Notes: a model not told the origin generated them from the letters alone. DNA of 54,937 nucleotides from Clostridiaceae bacterium (GCA_016282855.1 JAEELT010000097.1:1-54937); one strand, 5' to 3'. Positions 40,339 to 49,595 are shown, numbered from the stretch's first letter. Program-made: numbers and translations.

Positions 40339-41457
40339 TTACTGAGCGTAAGTTTCGGAAGCTGTTGCGGCGGGTGTGTAAGCCGGTGTCGTCTGAGCGG
40401 GAGTGATATACTTAGTGCTCACCCAGCCGGTATAACCGCCGTAAGAGGTTTTTGCCCAGCCCTCAACGCTCTCGGTAACGGTGATTGCCGCACCTTTAGG
40501 TATCTCGGTGAGCACCGCGGCATTGCTGCTTGAATCCTGCCTTAAATTAAGGCTGCTTGATGCTGTGCTCACAACATAGTTTCCGGGCTCGACTTTAATG
40601 GTGTTTGAGGCGGCTGCGCTTTGGCTCTGGGCGCATCTGTAAACCTCGCCGGCCTTGAGCTCAATGCCGTAAGCCTCAAACATTTCGGACACTGTAACCA
40701 TTTTGTAGCCTGCCTGAGCAAGCTTCGGTATGAGTATTTCACAAACATCGGCACTGAAGTCATAAATCTCGTGCATAAGTATAATGCAGCCGGGAGAAAC
40801 ATTTGTCATAACATGGTCCACAATTGCGTTAAGCTCGGCGGTTCTCTGCTCCTGAGTTCTCGAGGAGCCTGCCTTATCCTTGTGCCTCCAGTCATTGGTG
40901 TCAATATTCCACTGAATGAGCGGCATGCCGGTTTCAGCGGCAGAGTTGCCTATGTTGCCTCCGGGCGCTCTTAGAAGAGTGGGGCGTTTGCCGGTGATTT
41001 CCTCCACCCTGTCGTTTACATAGCCGACTTCTTCGTGTATGGTTTCGGGAGAAGACTTGGAAAGATATTTATGACCCTTGGTGTGGTTGGCAATTTCATT
41101 GCCCATGTCAAAGGCCTCCCTGACAGCGTCGGGGTATTCGTCAATATTGTAACCTACCATAAAGAAAGTGGCGTGAGCGTCATTCTCCGAAAGAACACGC
41201 AGAATTTTCTTTGAGGAATCCGTTCCGGGTCCGTCATCGAAGGTGAGCGCAATAAGATTATCCGCAACGGTGTATGCCGGTTTCTCAGGCTCGGTAGTTT
41301 CCGTCTCCGGCTCGGATGCGGGCTGAGTATCAGTCTGAGAGGCGGTTTCGCCCTGTGTGTCGGGAGTTTTGCTGAGCGGATTGCTGCAAGACGCAAACAG
41401 GAGCATAACAGCAAGTGCGAGTATTGTGATTTTTGTGAGCTTTGTTTTCATAGCCAT
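40339..41457 (-). CDS. Polysaccharide deacetylase lipoprotein with SH3b domain
   Basis: A lipoprotein (LLFASCS lipobox near residue 24) of 372 residues with a Thr/Glu-rich linker, a NodB deacetylase domain and a C-terminal bacterial SH3 domain. The deacetylase motifs are all present: ALTFDDGPGTD (motif 1, metal Asp), EIANHTKGH (motif 2, H-x3-H), LRAPGGNIG (motif 3), NIDTNDW and ILMHEIYD (motif 5). It likely removes N-acetyl groups from peptidoglycan or another surface glycan. The SH3b part (LNLRQDSSSNAAVL...GWVSTKYI) binds wall material. Either ATG 41457 or the one six bases later could be the start. Last gene of an eight-gene operon. Confidence 0.92.
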   Translation of the reverse strand: MAMKTKLTKITILALAVMLLFASCSNPLSKTPDTQGETASQTDTQPASEPETETTEPEKPAYTVADNLIALTFDDGPGTDSSKKILRVLSENDAHATFFMVGYNIDEYPDAVREAFDMGNEIANHTKGHKYLSKSSPETIHEEVGYVNDRVEEITGKRPTLLRAPGGNIGNSAAETGMPLIQWNIDTNDWRHKDKAGSSRTQEQRTAELNAIVDHVMTNVSPGCIILMHEIYDFSADVCEILIPKLAQAGYKMVTVSEMFEAYGIELKAGEVYRCAQSQSAAASNTIKVEPGNYVVSTASSSLNLRQDSSSNAAVLTEIPKGAAITVTESVEGWAKTSYGGYTGWVSTKYITPAQTTPAYTPAATASETYAQ

Positions 41458-41466
41458 TTCCTTCCT

Positions 41467-42705
41467 TTATATTCCCGCGGAATAAGCCTTCCCGTGTGAG
41501 TAATGTATCTTGATGGGGCTGCTGATTACTTTTCTGAATTCAATATTTTCCGCCGCTGTTTTAAGCTCATTTTCAAGCTGCTTGTCTCTTGAATAAGCTG
41601 AAGCTTTACAACTTTCGGCGATTTTTTCGTTTATGCTGTCAAAGGTGTCAAGCGCAAGGTCTATCAGCGGCCCGCTGCCTGTATAAATGCAGCCCGTATT
41701 TCCCTTGTAGCCGGTAAAAATTCCGCTGAGGGAAACGCCTTCAAACAACTCGAGGGCAGAAGCAAGACCCGACGGCCTGAGATTTGTAACAAACGCCGCC
41801 GTTCCCTGCTGAGAAATCTTCCCGGCGGATTTTGCGATTGACTGCGCCTCAAGAAACGAGCAGTATCTCTGCGACGCACCCTGCGCCGTATTCATGTCTC
41901 TGAGACGCTGTGCCTGCTGAGCTGTCATATCACGCTGCTGGATGATTGCGATGTGGCAGTCGCCCGAATCTCTCAGCGCCTTGACCGCTCTTATGTAAAA
42001 GTTTGCCGTGTCTTCATTCTGCTCAAATCCGAGCGAACCGCGGTCAAGTATATCATAAGCGGCAATCGCCGGGTTGCCTTTATAATGCGAAGCTATTTTA
42101 AGCCATATTTCCACCGCTTCATTTCTGAGGTCAAGGCCCTTCCTGCCGTGATAGACAAACAGGTCCTCTTTGCCGTTTTCAAAGCCGGGTACATATTCGA
42201 GAGAAAGGATTGTGTATATACCGACCTTGCGGAATTTCTCAATCAGCTTATCCGCTCTGCTCAGGTCAGGCTCGGCTTTCTTAAGCTTGCCGTCTCTGAA
42301 TAACAGATAGGATGAAAGCGGTATTCTCACACAGTTTATACCGAGCCCCTTTATTGACTTGACATCGGACTTGGTTATATGGTTTTCAAAGTATCTGCCG
42401 AATATTTCTCTCGCGCCGTAATTGCCGAATCTTGACGCGAGCTCATCAAAAACCTGCTTCCTGTCGCCCCTGAACACTTCTGTGTCTTTGGTGCAGCGTA
42501 TCTCCGGGAGTGACAGATCTATCCCCGTCAAAACTGTTTCTCTGTTATCGGCTGTAGAGAATTTTCCGTTTTCGGCTCTGAGCATATCGCTGCAGTCAAG
42601 CGGCTTTCGCTTACGGCTGAGGTAAACTCCGCAGGCGGCCGGCAGCACAGCCGTAACGGCACCTGCCGATGCGCCCGCGATAGCAAATTTAGTTCCGGTT
42701 TTCAT
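41467..42705 (-). CDS. GH5-like TIM-barrel protein lacking both catalytic glutamates (probable pseudoenzyme)
   Basis: A 412-residue protein with an N-terminal signal-anchor (FAIAGASAGAVTAVLPAACGVYL) and a barrel resembling family 5 glycoside hydrolases of the exo-beta-1,3-glucanase type: HITKSDVKSIKGLGINCVRIPLSSY (109-133), GIYTILSLEYVPG (162-174), NPAIAAYDIL (211-220) and GIFTGYKGNTGCIY (328-341). Where GH5 enzymes have the acid/base in (Y/W)DLxNEP, this protein has AYDILDRG (216-223); where the nucleophile sits in xVTEFG, it has FVTNLRPSG (305-313). Both Glu are therefore missing while the surrounding fold motifs are kept. It is likely a glycan-binding or regulatory protein. It lies 9 bases ahead of the polysaccharide deacetylase. 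Confidence 0.75.
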   Translation of the reverse strand: MKTGTKFAIAGASAGAVTAVLPAACGVYLSRKRKPLDCSDMLRAENGKFSTADNRETVLTGIDLSLPEIRCTKDTEVFRGDRKQVFDELASRFGNYGAREIFGRYFENHITKSDVKSIKGLGINCVRIPLSSYLLFRDGKLKKAEPDLSRADKLIEKFRKVGIYTILSLEYVPGFENGKEDLFVYHGRKGLDLRNEAVEIWLKIASHYKGNPAIAAYDILDRGSLGFEQNEDTANFYIRAVKALRDSGDCHIAIIQQRDMTAQQAQRLRDMNTAQGASQRYCSFLEAQSIAKSAGKISQQGTAAFVTNLRPSGLASALELFEGVSLSGIFTGYKGNTGCIYTGSGPLIDLALDTFDSINEKIAESCKASAYSRDKQLENELKTAAENIEFRKVISSPIKIHYSHGKAYSAGI

Positions 42706-42717
42706 TTCTTCACCCCG

Positions 42718-44334
42718 TTATTTTGCGTTTATAAAAGATACCGTAGCCTCTGACCCCGGCATTTCTATACCCGTGACACCGTCGGAGATTACAAACCTCG
42801 CCGCCCTTGAGTACAGCGGGAAACACACACCCTGCTTAAGCAGGTAATCCTCTGCGGTAAAACATCCGCCGATTATGTCATCCTCCGAGGTAACAGCAAC
42901 AAGATGCTCAATTATGCTCTGATATTTTTTTGAGTTATAGTTAAAAGGATTATCCTCATTAAGATTTGTCAGGAAGCTTACTGCGTCATTCTGACGGGCG
43001 GTTATGCTGCCTATCGCAATCTGATAATCCCCTGTCCTGATTGCGCGGGATATTTCCTGCTCGGTCATATCGGTAACATTTACCGTAACGGAAAGGCCGA
43101 AAAGCTTCTGCCAAATCTGAAGCTGATTTCTGACAGCGTGGTCATACTCAGGCGGGCAGATAACCGAGAGAGTCACATTGTCTGTTTCAAGCTTTTTCAG
43201 CCCTTTTTCGAGCTGCCTGAGCGCCTCTTTGTCATCGTGGGCAATTACCGGCGTCTGGTCGCCGACAAGGCCACGGTAGGGATATTGACCCACAACACAG
43301 CTCTCGGGTACAACCCCGCTCTGCATGTAGATATTGTCGCCCGTTTTTTCAAAAAGGCTTCTGTCAATACTTGAGCAGAGGGCTTTGCGGATATTGGCGT
43401 TTTTAAGCGATTCATCACCGCAGTTGAACATGAAACCATATATGGTGTTGATTACGTTTTTTGCAGTGCTGACATTATCGGGAAGAGGTGTATCCGGGCC
43501 TATGAAAGCGGCCGAGAACGAACCCGCGGAGAGCTTTTTTATAATCGTTTCGGTGTCATCGCCGAAGGAAAGGCTCACCGACGCCGGCAGCACCGTGCGG
43601 CTTCCGGCATAATATCTGTTTGACTTGATTGTCATTGACGCTTCGGGATCCCAGTAGCTGACAAAGAAGGGGCCGTTGCATATAATATGCCTCACTGTAA
43701 GGCCGTACCTGCCTCCCATTTCATTGAAAAAGTCCTCATTGCACGGCATAAACTCGCTCTCTGTGAGCCTTGTGAGAAAATCGGGGCTCTCCATAGCGAG
43801 ATTAAACACAACGGTATTCTCATCCGGCGCGCTCACGCCAAGAGACGCGACATCGGCTTTGCCCGCGCTTATGTCGGCCGCTCCCGCTATCACACCGAGG
43901 CGGTGGGCAAGCGGAGATGCGGTTACGGGGTCAACTGCCCTGCGGCAGGCAAAAACGAAATCATCGGCGGTAACTTTTTCGTTTGAAAATCTGTCATAAA
44001 ACTCTTCGCCGTATTCTTTTTTGAGAGTGGCGGGGCAATACCACTCGGTGCCCTCCTGAAGGTAGAAAGTGTAGGTCAGCCCGTCATCGGAAACATCCCA
44101 GCTCTTCGCGAGCCCCGGTATAATTTCGCCCGACCCGTCAAGGCGGACAAGCCCCTCGAATATATTGTTGATAATCAGCTTGGCTCCCGTTTCGTCCGCG
44201 TACTGCGGGTCAAGAGTGGCGGGAGATGACTGTATCGGATAGCTTATCGCTTTTCCCTGCCCGCTGCTTTTGCCGCACGAAGAAACGCAAAAAACGAGCG
44301 CTGCGGCAACAAGGGCGCATATTATTCTTTTCAT
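42718..44334 (-). CDS. ABC transporter substrate-binding lipoprotein, peptide-binding family 5 (OppA/DppA-like)
   Basis: A 538-residue solute-binding lipoprotein. The signal peptide ends in a lipobox (VFCVSSC, Cys20). The SBP_bac_5 pattern is clear: SPATLDPQYADETGAKLIINNIFEGLVRL, the WDVSDDGLTYTFYLQEGTEW stretch and KVTADDFVFACRRAVDP. It should bind oligopeptides at the outer membrane surface, but no permease or ATPase of an Opp system lies in the window, so it may serve a transporter elsewhere or act in sensing. Its ATG overlaps the topB stop (ATGA), and GGAGGG provides the ribosome binding site. Confidence 0.92.
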   Translation of the reverse strand: MKRIICALVAAALVFCVSSCGKSSGQGKAISYPIQSSPATLDPQYADETGAKLIINNIFEGLVRLDGSGEIIPGLAKSWDVSDDGLTYTFYLQEGTEWYCPATLKKEYGEEFYDRFSNEKVTADDFVFACRRAVDPVTASPLAHRLGVIAGAADISAGKADVASLGVSAPDENTVVFNLAMESPDFLTRLTESEFMPCNEDFFNEMGGRYGLTVRHIICNGPFFVSYWDPEASMTIKSNRYYAGSRTVLPASVSLSFGDDTETIIKKLSAGSFSAAFIGPDTPLPDNVSTAKNVINTIYGFMFNCGDESLKNANIRKALCSSIDRSLFEKTGDNIYMQSGVVPESCVVGQYPYRGLVGDQTPVIAHDDKEALRQLEKGLKKLETDNVTLSVICPPEYDHAVRNQLQIWQKLFGLSVTVNVTDMTEQEISRAIRTGDYQIAIGSITARQNDAVSFLTNLNEDNPFNYNSKKYQSIIEHLVAVTSEDDIIGGCFTAEDYLLKQGVCFPLYSRAARFVISDGVTGIEMPGSEATVSFINAK

Positions 44335-46508
44335 TTGTCACCCTCCAGCAAGGCGGCAAGCTGATCCGCAAGAGCGCTGTTAACGGGCTTGGGCTGTTTG
44401 CTCTGCTGCCGCATATAATTCTCAACATCCCGCTTGCCCGCGCCGTCCATGCTTCTGCGTTTTTCAAAGTCGCTGAGCTTTTCGCGGTAGCCGCACGCGC
44501 AGTAAAACATTCGTTTATCGCCCTCGCCGCGCATTTCAAGCTTTTTATGGCACTGCGGGCATCTGGCGTTTGTGATTACGGACAGGCTCTTGCGGTAGCC
44601 GCATTCCCTGTCCTGGCAGACAAGCATTCTGCCCTTTTTGCCGTTTACCTCGAGCAGGTACTTGCCGCACTCGGGGCATACTTCCCTGGTTATATTATCG
44701 TGCCTGTACTGCGCCTCGCTTTTCCTGACCGCGGAAACAAGCGAGGTTGCGTAGGCGCGCATTTCGTTAATGAAATCCCTGTCTCTGACCTTACCCTCGG
44801 CAATCATCGAGAGCTTCTGCTCCCATCGTGCCGTAAGCTCGGCGGAGCGCAGGTCGTCGGGCACAATGGAGACAAGCTGTTTGCCCTTGGATGTGGGGTG
44901 AATCTCCTTGCCTCTGCGCTCAACATAGAAGCTGTCAAACAGCTTTTCGATTATATCCGCCCTTGTTGCGGGCGTACCTATACCTCCCGCGTTTTTGAGA
45001 GCGGTTTTCAGAGCACCGTCCTCCACCTGACCGGAAGGATTTTCCATAGCGGTGAGTAGGGTAGCCTCGGTGTATCTTGCCGGCGGCTTTGTCTTGCCGT
45101 TTACTATGCGCACTTCCTTAAAGCTGACCTTGGAGCCCTGCACAAGGGCAGGAAGACTCTGATCTCTCATATCCTCGTCTTCATTCTCGTCAAACGAGGA
45201 TGAGCCGTAAAGCGCTTTCCATCCGGGGGCCTTTACAGTCTGGCCCTTGGCATAAAAATCATAACTGCCGGCGGTTATCTGCACCTGCACCTCGTCATAT
45301 TCATAAGGAGCGCTGAGCACAGCAAGGAATCTGCGCACCACAAGGTCATATATGTGCCTCTCGTCATTTGAAAGGCTGTTAAGGTCAACATACTGCTCGG
45401 TGGGAATAATCGCGTGATGGTCCGTCACCTTGGCATCGTTGACTATATACTTCGTCTGTATGGTCTTCTGCCTGAGGAGCGCTCCGGCAAACTCTCTGTA
45501 AGGGCCTACCGAAATCGCTTTGAGCCGCTCCGGCAGAGTCGGAACAACGTCTTTTGTGATATATCTTGAATCCGTTCTCGGGTATGTAAGAAGCTTGTGC
45601 GTTTCATAGAGGCTCTGCATATATGAGAGAGTCTGCTTAGCGGAGTAGCCGTATTTCCTGTTGGCGTCTCTCTGCAGCTCCGTAAGGTCATATGCAGCGG
45701 GAGGAGCTTTGAACTTGTAGGTCTTGTTTACACGGGTGATTATGCCCTGCCTGCCTCTCACATTCTGAGCAACCTCCTGCGCACGGGCGGCATCAAACAT
45801 CCTCGCCTGGTTGTGCTTATCCTTATATAGCGCGGTGAATGAGCCGAGGTCGGCCCTGACCGTAAAATAGTCCCTGGGTCTGAATTTGAGTATTTCCTCT
45901 TCTCTTTGCACTATCATGGCTAAGGTGGGAGTCTGCACTCTGCCCGCTGAGAGCTGTGCGTTGTGCTTGCAGGTAAGCGCTCTGGTAACATTCAGCCCCA
46001 CGAGCCAGTCAGCCTGCGCCCTGCTCTGGGCACTTCTGTAAAGATTATCATACTGCGACGACGGTCTCAGAGAGGCAAAGCCCTCCCTGATGGCCTTATC
46101 GGTCTGCGAGGATATCCAGAGGCGCTCCATAGGTTTCCTGCAACCCGCCTTGGCGATTATCCACCTTGCAACGAGCTCTCCTTCGCGCCCAGCATCTGTC
46201 GCAATAACAACTTTGCTGTATTCGCTGCTGTTGAGCAGGGCGCTCACGGCCTTGAACTGCTTTGAGGTCTGCCCTATCACAACAAGCCTGAATTTTTCCG
46301 GCATCATGGGTAAATCCTCCATGCGCCAGCTCTTGTATTTATCGCTGTACGCCTCCGGGTCCGCAAGGGTTACAAGGTGACCCAGAGCCCAGGTCACAAC
46401 ATATTTGTCGCCGATTATACAGCCGTTTCCGTTTCTTTTGCAGCCAAGCACACGCGCAATATCCTTGGCCACGGACGGTTTCTCTGTCAATACAAGTATT
46501 TTTGCCAC
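44331..46508 (-). CDS. topB: DNA topoisomerase III (type IA)
   Basis: A type IA topoisomerase that decatenates single-stranded DNA crossings. The track's ORF to 46628 is too long; GTG 46508 preceded by AAAGGAGG gives VAKILVLTEKPSVAKDIARVLG, the usual TopB start, and 725 residues. The Toprim domain is in the first 150 residues (VVIATDAGREGELVARWI), and the catalytic tyrosine lies in LTYPRTDSRY. TPATRADIIEKLF is another conserved segment. Two C-terminal zinc-finger modules are visible: CPECGKYLLE...CQDRECGY and CPQCHKK...FYCACGY. It sits in the middle of an envelope-oriented operon. Confidence 0.96.
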   Translation of the reverse strand: MAKILVLTEKPSVAKDIARVLGCKRNGNGCIIGDKYVVTWALGHLVTLADPEAYSDKYKSWRMEDLPMMPEKFRLVVIGQTSKQFKAVSALLNSSEYSKVVIATDAGREGELVARWIIAKAGCRKPMERLWISSQTDKAIREGFASLRPSSQYDNLYRSAQSRAQADWLVGLNVTRALTCKHNAQLSAGRVQTPTLAMIVQREEEILKFRPRDYFTVRADLGSFTALYKDKHNQARMFDAARAQEVAQNVRGRQGIITRVNKTYKFKAPPAAYDLTELQRDANRKYGYSAKQTLSYMQSLYETHKLLTYPRTDSRYITKDVVPTLPERLKAISVGPYREFAGALLRQKTIQTKYIVNDAKVTDHHAIIPTEQYVDLNSLSNDERHIYDLVVRRFLAVLSAPYEYDEVQVQITAGSYDFYAKGQTVKAPGWKALYGSSSFDENEDEDMRDQSLPALVQGSKVSFKEVRIVNGKTKPPARYTEATLLTAMENPSGQVEDGALKTALKNAGGIGTPATRADIIEKLFDSFYVERRGKEIHPTSKGKQLVSIVPDDLRSAELTARWEQKLSMIAEGKVRDRDFINEMRAYATSLVSAVRKSEAQYRHDNITREVCPECGKYLLEVNGKKGRMLVCQDRECGYRKSLSVITNARCPQCHKKLEMRGEGDKRMFYCACGYREKLSDFEKRRSMDGAGKRDVENYMRQQSKQPKPVNSALADQLAALLEGDK

Positions 46509-46545
46509 GGCGCTTCGCCTCCTTTTAGCAAATTGACTGTTTTGC

Positions 46546-46980
46546 TCACGCCTTGTAAAACATCGGTCTTGCGTGCTTTTTCGTAAAGGAAACAAGCACC
46601 ACTTCATCTCCGGCGGAATAATTATCAAGAGAAGCGTTATTCAGAAACTTCTCAAAAGAAACTGCGTTATTCACCTTAACCGCGCCTGCCTGAATCTGCG
46701 CCCTGCCCCCGCTTTTTGAAAGCAGAGTGCCCTTAGCGCATATATACGGCTTTTTGCGGGCCGTTGCGGCAAAGCCTGCGGGCACTGCGAAACAGATAAG
46801 CGACGGTATAAGCAGAATAAGCGCCGCCCTGCCGTAATCCCCCGTATAAAAGATAAACGCAAGCGCCGCCGTAACGGCTCCTATGATAAAAAATGCCGAA
46901 GCGCCGATTACGCAGTAAAGAACATATCTTTTATAAAAAGATGTGCGCCTGAGTTCCGAATAAAGAGCTTCGTCAAACAT
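46546..46980 (-). CDS. Small membrane protein of unknown function
   Basis: A 144-residue protein I do not recognise. ATG 46980 behind GAGGAG gives MFDEALYSELRRTSFYKRYVLY; the longer track ORF begins in the neighbouring gene. Two membrane helices (VIGASAFFIIGAVTAALAFIFY and AALILLIPSLICFAVPAGFAA) form a hairpin, followed by a cytoplasmic C-terminal beta-rich region of about 65 residues (YICAKGTLLSKSGGRAQI) ending in FTKKHARPMFYKA. It lies 10 bases after the serine hydrolase gene and 37 bases before topB in the same operon. Confidence 0.75.
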   Translation of the reverse strand: MFDEALYSELRRTSFYKRYVLYCVIGASAFFIIGAVTAALAFIFYTGDYGRAALILLIPSLICFAVPAGFAATARKKPYICAKGTLLSKSGGRAQIQAGAVKVNNAVSFEKFLNNASLDNYSAGDEVVLVSFTKKHARPMFYKA

Positions 46981-46990
46981 AGCTTTCTCC

Positions 46991-47848
46991 TCAGTCTTTA
47001 TATTCTGCGGCAAAAGCGGCAAGCACGCCGCTGTCCGCCCCGTAGCTCTGCATTGTGACCGCCCTGCCGTTCACGGCGTTGAAGAGCATCTTCTGCCCGT
47101 TCATGCCGCCTTTGAAAAACACGGTACCCGTAGGGTCCCACTCAAAGCAGTATTCGTTTTTGAGCACTTCATCAACCCACTCTTCGGAAATGAGCCTTTT
47201 GCCGGCGTAAATTCCCCTGTCTCTGTAAAGCATCGGCAGTTTTATCATATCTGATGAGTGGATATAAAGCCCTGTAGCGCCTATGGGGTAACCCATAGGG
47301 CAGTGGCTCCACGCCGCCTCCGCAAAGCCGAGGTCCGCAAGAAGTTTGTCCCAGAGAAAATCATCCAGCTTGGCACCGGTTTTCTCGGTTACGACCCTTG
47401 ACAAAAGATAGTAAGCCGCGTCTGTGTAGATGCGGTCTTCGCCCGGCTCGTAGGCAAGAGGCTCCGAAAACATTTTTCTGAAATGGTCGCGCCCGAAACA
47501 CATTGTGGAATCCGTATCGATATCCATAAATCCAGGGGGGAAGCCCGCCTTGTGCAGCAGAGCGTGCCTGACCGTTGCCTTATGCCAGCGCGGGTCAATA
47601 TCCGCGGGAAGTTTCCCGCCGAAAATATCAGTTATCTTTTCGTCAAGAGACAGCAGCCCCATATCACGCAGAATGCCTATTGCCGTCATTGTGAAAGCTT
47701 TGGCACCCGAATAAATATCCTGGCAGCGGTTTGCAGCCACAAGCTCAACCGTTTCTGTTTCGCCGCCGGGCAGCTGCTCGGAAAGGCGGATAACATTGTC
47801 TCCCCTTTCCTTTATGATTTTTACATATTCATCAAGAAATCTGCTCAT
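46991..47848 (-). CDS. Beta-lactamase-family serine hydrolase (class C / penicillin-binding-like)
   Basis: A 285-residue protein of the serine beta-lactamase-like family (PF00144). The catalytic SxxK motif is YSGAKAFTMTAIGIL (Ser and Lys in SGAK, about 52-55), with the second motif YTDAAYYLLSR (Y-x-D/N position). There is no signal peptide, so it is probably cytoplasmic and an esterase or peptidase rather than an antibiotic-resistance enzyme. Its start overlaps the C_GCAxxG_C_C gene by 17 bases, so the two are translationally coupled. Confidence 0.87.
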   Translation of the reverse strand: MSRFLDEYVKIIKERGDNVIRLSEQLPGGETETVELVAANRCQDIYSGAKAFTMTAIGILRDMGLLSLDEKITDIFGGKLPADIDPRWHKATVRHALLHKAGFPPGFMDIDTDSTMCFGRDHFRKMFSEPLAYEPGEDRIYTDAAYYLLSRVVTEKTGAKLDDFLWDKLLADLGFAEAAWSHCPMGYPIGATGLYIHSSDMIKLPMLYRDRGIYAGKRLISEEWVDEVLKNEYCFEWDPTGTVFFKGGMNGQKMLFNAVNGRAVTMQSYGADSGVLAAFAAEYKD

Positions 47849-48281
47849 TGATGTATTTCTCCGCTATATCAGCCGCGCACCTGCAAAGCTCAGAGCAGGG
47901 GCGTTTCTTATAAAACTCAGCCGTCCTTTTGTCGGGCACGGGACCTGAGCCCGCCTGCCCGGCAAGAAGCTCACGGCAGATGAAACTGCCGTTTTCCTCT
48001 TTGAATTCACCTATCGCTTTCTGAATGACGGCATATAAACCGGCCTTCGCCTGCCTGTCGCCGGGATCATCCGACGCCCTTAAAAATGATATTGCGGCAG
48101 TCATACCGCTCACCGCTCCGCAGATTTCGCGCATTCTCGCGAAGCCGCCTCCGAAACCCGCCATAAGCTTCAGCGAGGTTTCGCGGTCAAGGCCCGTTCT
48201 GTCCTCAAAAGCGAGAAACACGGCCTGCGAGCAGTTGCAGCCCTGCTCAAAAAGTTCCTTTGCTTTTTCTCCTCTTGTCAA
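47832..48281 (-). CDS. C_GCAxxG_C_C family redox-associated protein
   Basis: A 149-residue member of the C_GCAxxG_C_C family (putative redox-active or metal-binding protein). The N-terminal EQGCNCSQAVFLAF, the central GFGGGFARMREICGAVSGMTAAI with the family's GG-x-CGAxxG pattern, and later cysteines in ICRELL and PCSELCRCAADI are all present. The start is TTG 48281, eight bases after GAGG; the ribosome binding site overlaps the DUF1015 stop. Function is not established for the family. Confidence 0.88.
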   Translation of the reverse strand: MTRGEKAKELFEQGCNCSQAVFLAFEDRTGLDRETSLKLMAGFGGGFARMREICGAVSGMTAAISFLRASDDPGDRQAKAGLYAVIQKAIGEFKEENGSFICRELLAGQAGSGPVPDKRTAEFYKKRPCSELCRCAADIAEKYINEQIS

Positions 48282-48291
48282 TTCAACAACC

Positions 48292-49536
48292 TCATTTCAG
48301 TTTGTGGATGAAAAGCCCGCTGAGCAGCTTCGGCTCAAACCAGGTGGATTTGGGAGGCATTATTTCGCCCGCGTCGGCTATGCTCATCAGCTCGTCAACG
48401 GATGTGGGATACATTGAAAAAGCGAGGTCCATATCTGTATTGGCTCTTTTCACAAGCTCGCCGAGGCCTCTGATGCCGCCGACAAAGTCTATGTTTTTGC
48501 TCTTTCTCGGGTCATCAATGCCGAGCACGGGGGCAATAAGATTATTCTGAAGTATTGAAACATCGAGCGAATCGATTACATTGCCGGGGTCGAAAGTGCC
48601 CTCTTTGGCGGTAAGCTTATACCAGTTGTTGCCCATGAGCATGCCGAATGTGTGCACTGCATCCGGAGCGTAAGGCTCCGGCCCGGCCTCTTCAATGTCA
48701 AACTTTTCGGAAATCCTGCGAAGAAGCTCTCCGGGTGAAACGCCCTTGGGCATTTTCGCTACTCTGTTATACGGCATGATTTTAAGCTCGTCAGACGCAA
48801 ACAGCACCGAGAGGAAATAATTGAACTCCTCGCTGCCGTCAAATCCGGGATTCTCCTGCCTGCGCATAAGACCTACTTTAACGGCGGAATTTGCCCTGTG
48901 GTGTCCGTCAGCAATGTAAAGCGCGTCAACGCTCATGAACAGGTCGGAAATCTTTTTTACCGTTTCGTCATCGTCCACTGCCCAGACAGTGCTGCCTATG
49001 CCATCTTCGGTTACGAAATCATAAACAGGCTCATGCGTGCCGGTCCAGCCCGAAATAAGAGCTTTAAGCTCGGGGCGCGGTCTGTGAACAAGAAAAATCG
49101 GGCCGGTGTTCGCGTCGCAGTAGTTCACGTGGTTTATGCGGTCTATTTCCTTGTCGGCACGGGTCAGCTCGTGCTTCTTTATTTTATTTTGATTGTATTC
49201 ATCTATGGATGTGCAGCCGACAAGCCCCGTCTGCACTCTGCCGTCCATAATCTGACGGTAGATGTAGAACATCGGCTTTTCATCCTGTGCGAGTATTCCC
49301 TGCTCCTCGAGCGAGTCAAGTATTTCCCTCGCCTTGAGGTAAACCTGCTCGGAATACTGGTCGGTGCCGCGCGGAAAATTGACCTCGGCTCTGTCTATGC
49401 GCATAAATGAATAAGGCTTGTCCTTAACCATCACATACGCCTCTTCACTGCTCATAACATCATAAGGCAGAGAAGCGACTTTTGAGGCATATTCGGGAAC
49501 GGGCCGTACGGCCCTGAAAGGTCTGAAAACTGACAT
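48292..49536 (-). CDS. DUF1015 family protein
   Basis: A 414-residue protein of the DUF1015 family, with FRPFRAVRPVPEYASKVASLPYDVMSSEEA at the N-terminus and the conserved DALYIADGHHRANSAVKV and YFLSVLFASDELKIMPYNR segments in the middle; the HH in DGHH is the most conserved site. The family is related to ParB-like folds, and a related archaeal protein is an ADP-dependent serine kinase, so a kinase-type activity is possible but unproven here. The track start at 49551 is too early; ATG 49536 with GGAGG seven bases upstream is better. First gene of the eight-gene minus operon, directly behind a perfect-hexamer promoter. Confidence 0.88.
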   Translation of the reverse strand: MSVFRPFRAVRPVPEYASKVASLPYDVMSSEEAYVMVKDKPYSFMRIDRAEVNFPRGTDQYSEQVYLKAREILDSLEEQGILAQDEKPMFYIYRQIMDGRVQTGLVGCTSIDEYNQNKIKKHELTRADKEIDRINHVNYCDANTGPIFLVHRPRPELKALISGWTGTHEPVYDFVTEDGIGSTVWAVDDDETVKKISDLFMSVDALYIADGHHRANSAVKVGLMRRQENPGFDGSEEFNYFLSVLFASDELKIMPYNRVAKMPKGVSPGELLRRISEKFDIEEAGPEPYAPDAVHTFGMLMGNNWYKLTAKEGTFDPGNVIDSLDVSILQNNLIAPVLGIDDPRKSKNIDFVGGIRGLGELVKRANTDMDLAFSMYPTSVDELMSIADAGEIMPPKSTWFEPKLLSGLFIHKLK

Positions 49537-49565
49537 GGAGAACCTCCGCAAAAGTGTTTCATTAT

Positions 49566-49595
49566 ATTATAATATTTTATATAACCGTTTGTCAA
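49566..49595 (-). promoter_or_regulatory. Strong promoter of the eight-gene minus operon
   Basis: Minus strand: perfect TTGACA (49595-49590), 18-base spacer and perfect TATAAT (49571-49566), 30 bases before the DUF1015 ATG. It is the only clear promoter upstream of the genes down to 40339. Confidence 0.82.

Noticed and set aside
44226-45059. 277-residue plus-strand ORF
   Set aside because: Antisense to topB and the peptide-binding lipoprotein; Ala-rich shadow translation.
46991-47848. Antibiotic-resistance beta-lactamase
   Set aside because: The family fits, but there is no signal peptide and the motifs are those of the broad serine-hydrolase family; resistance is not supported.
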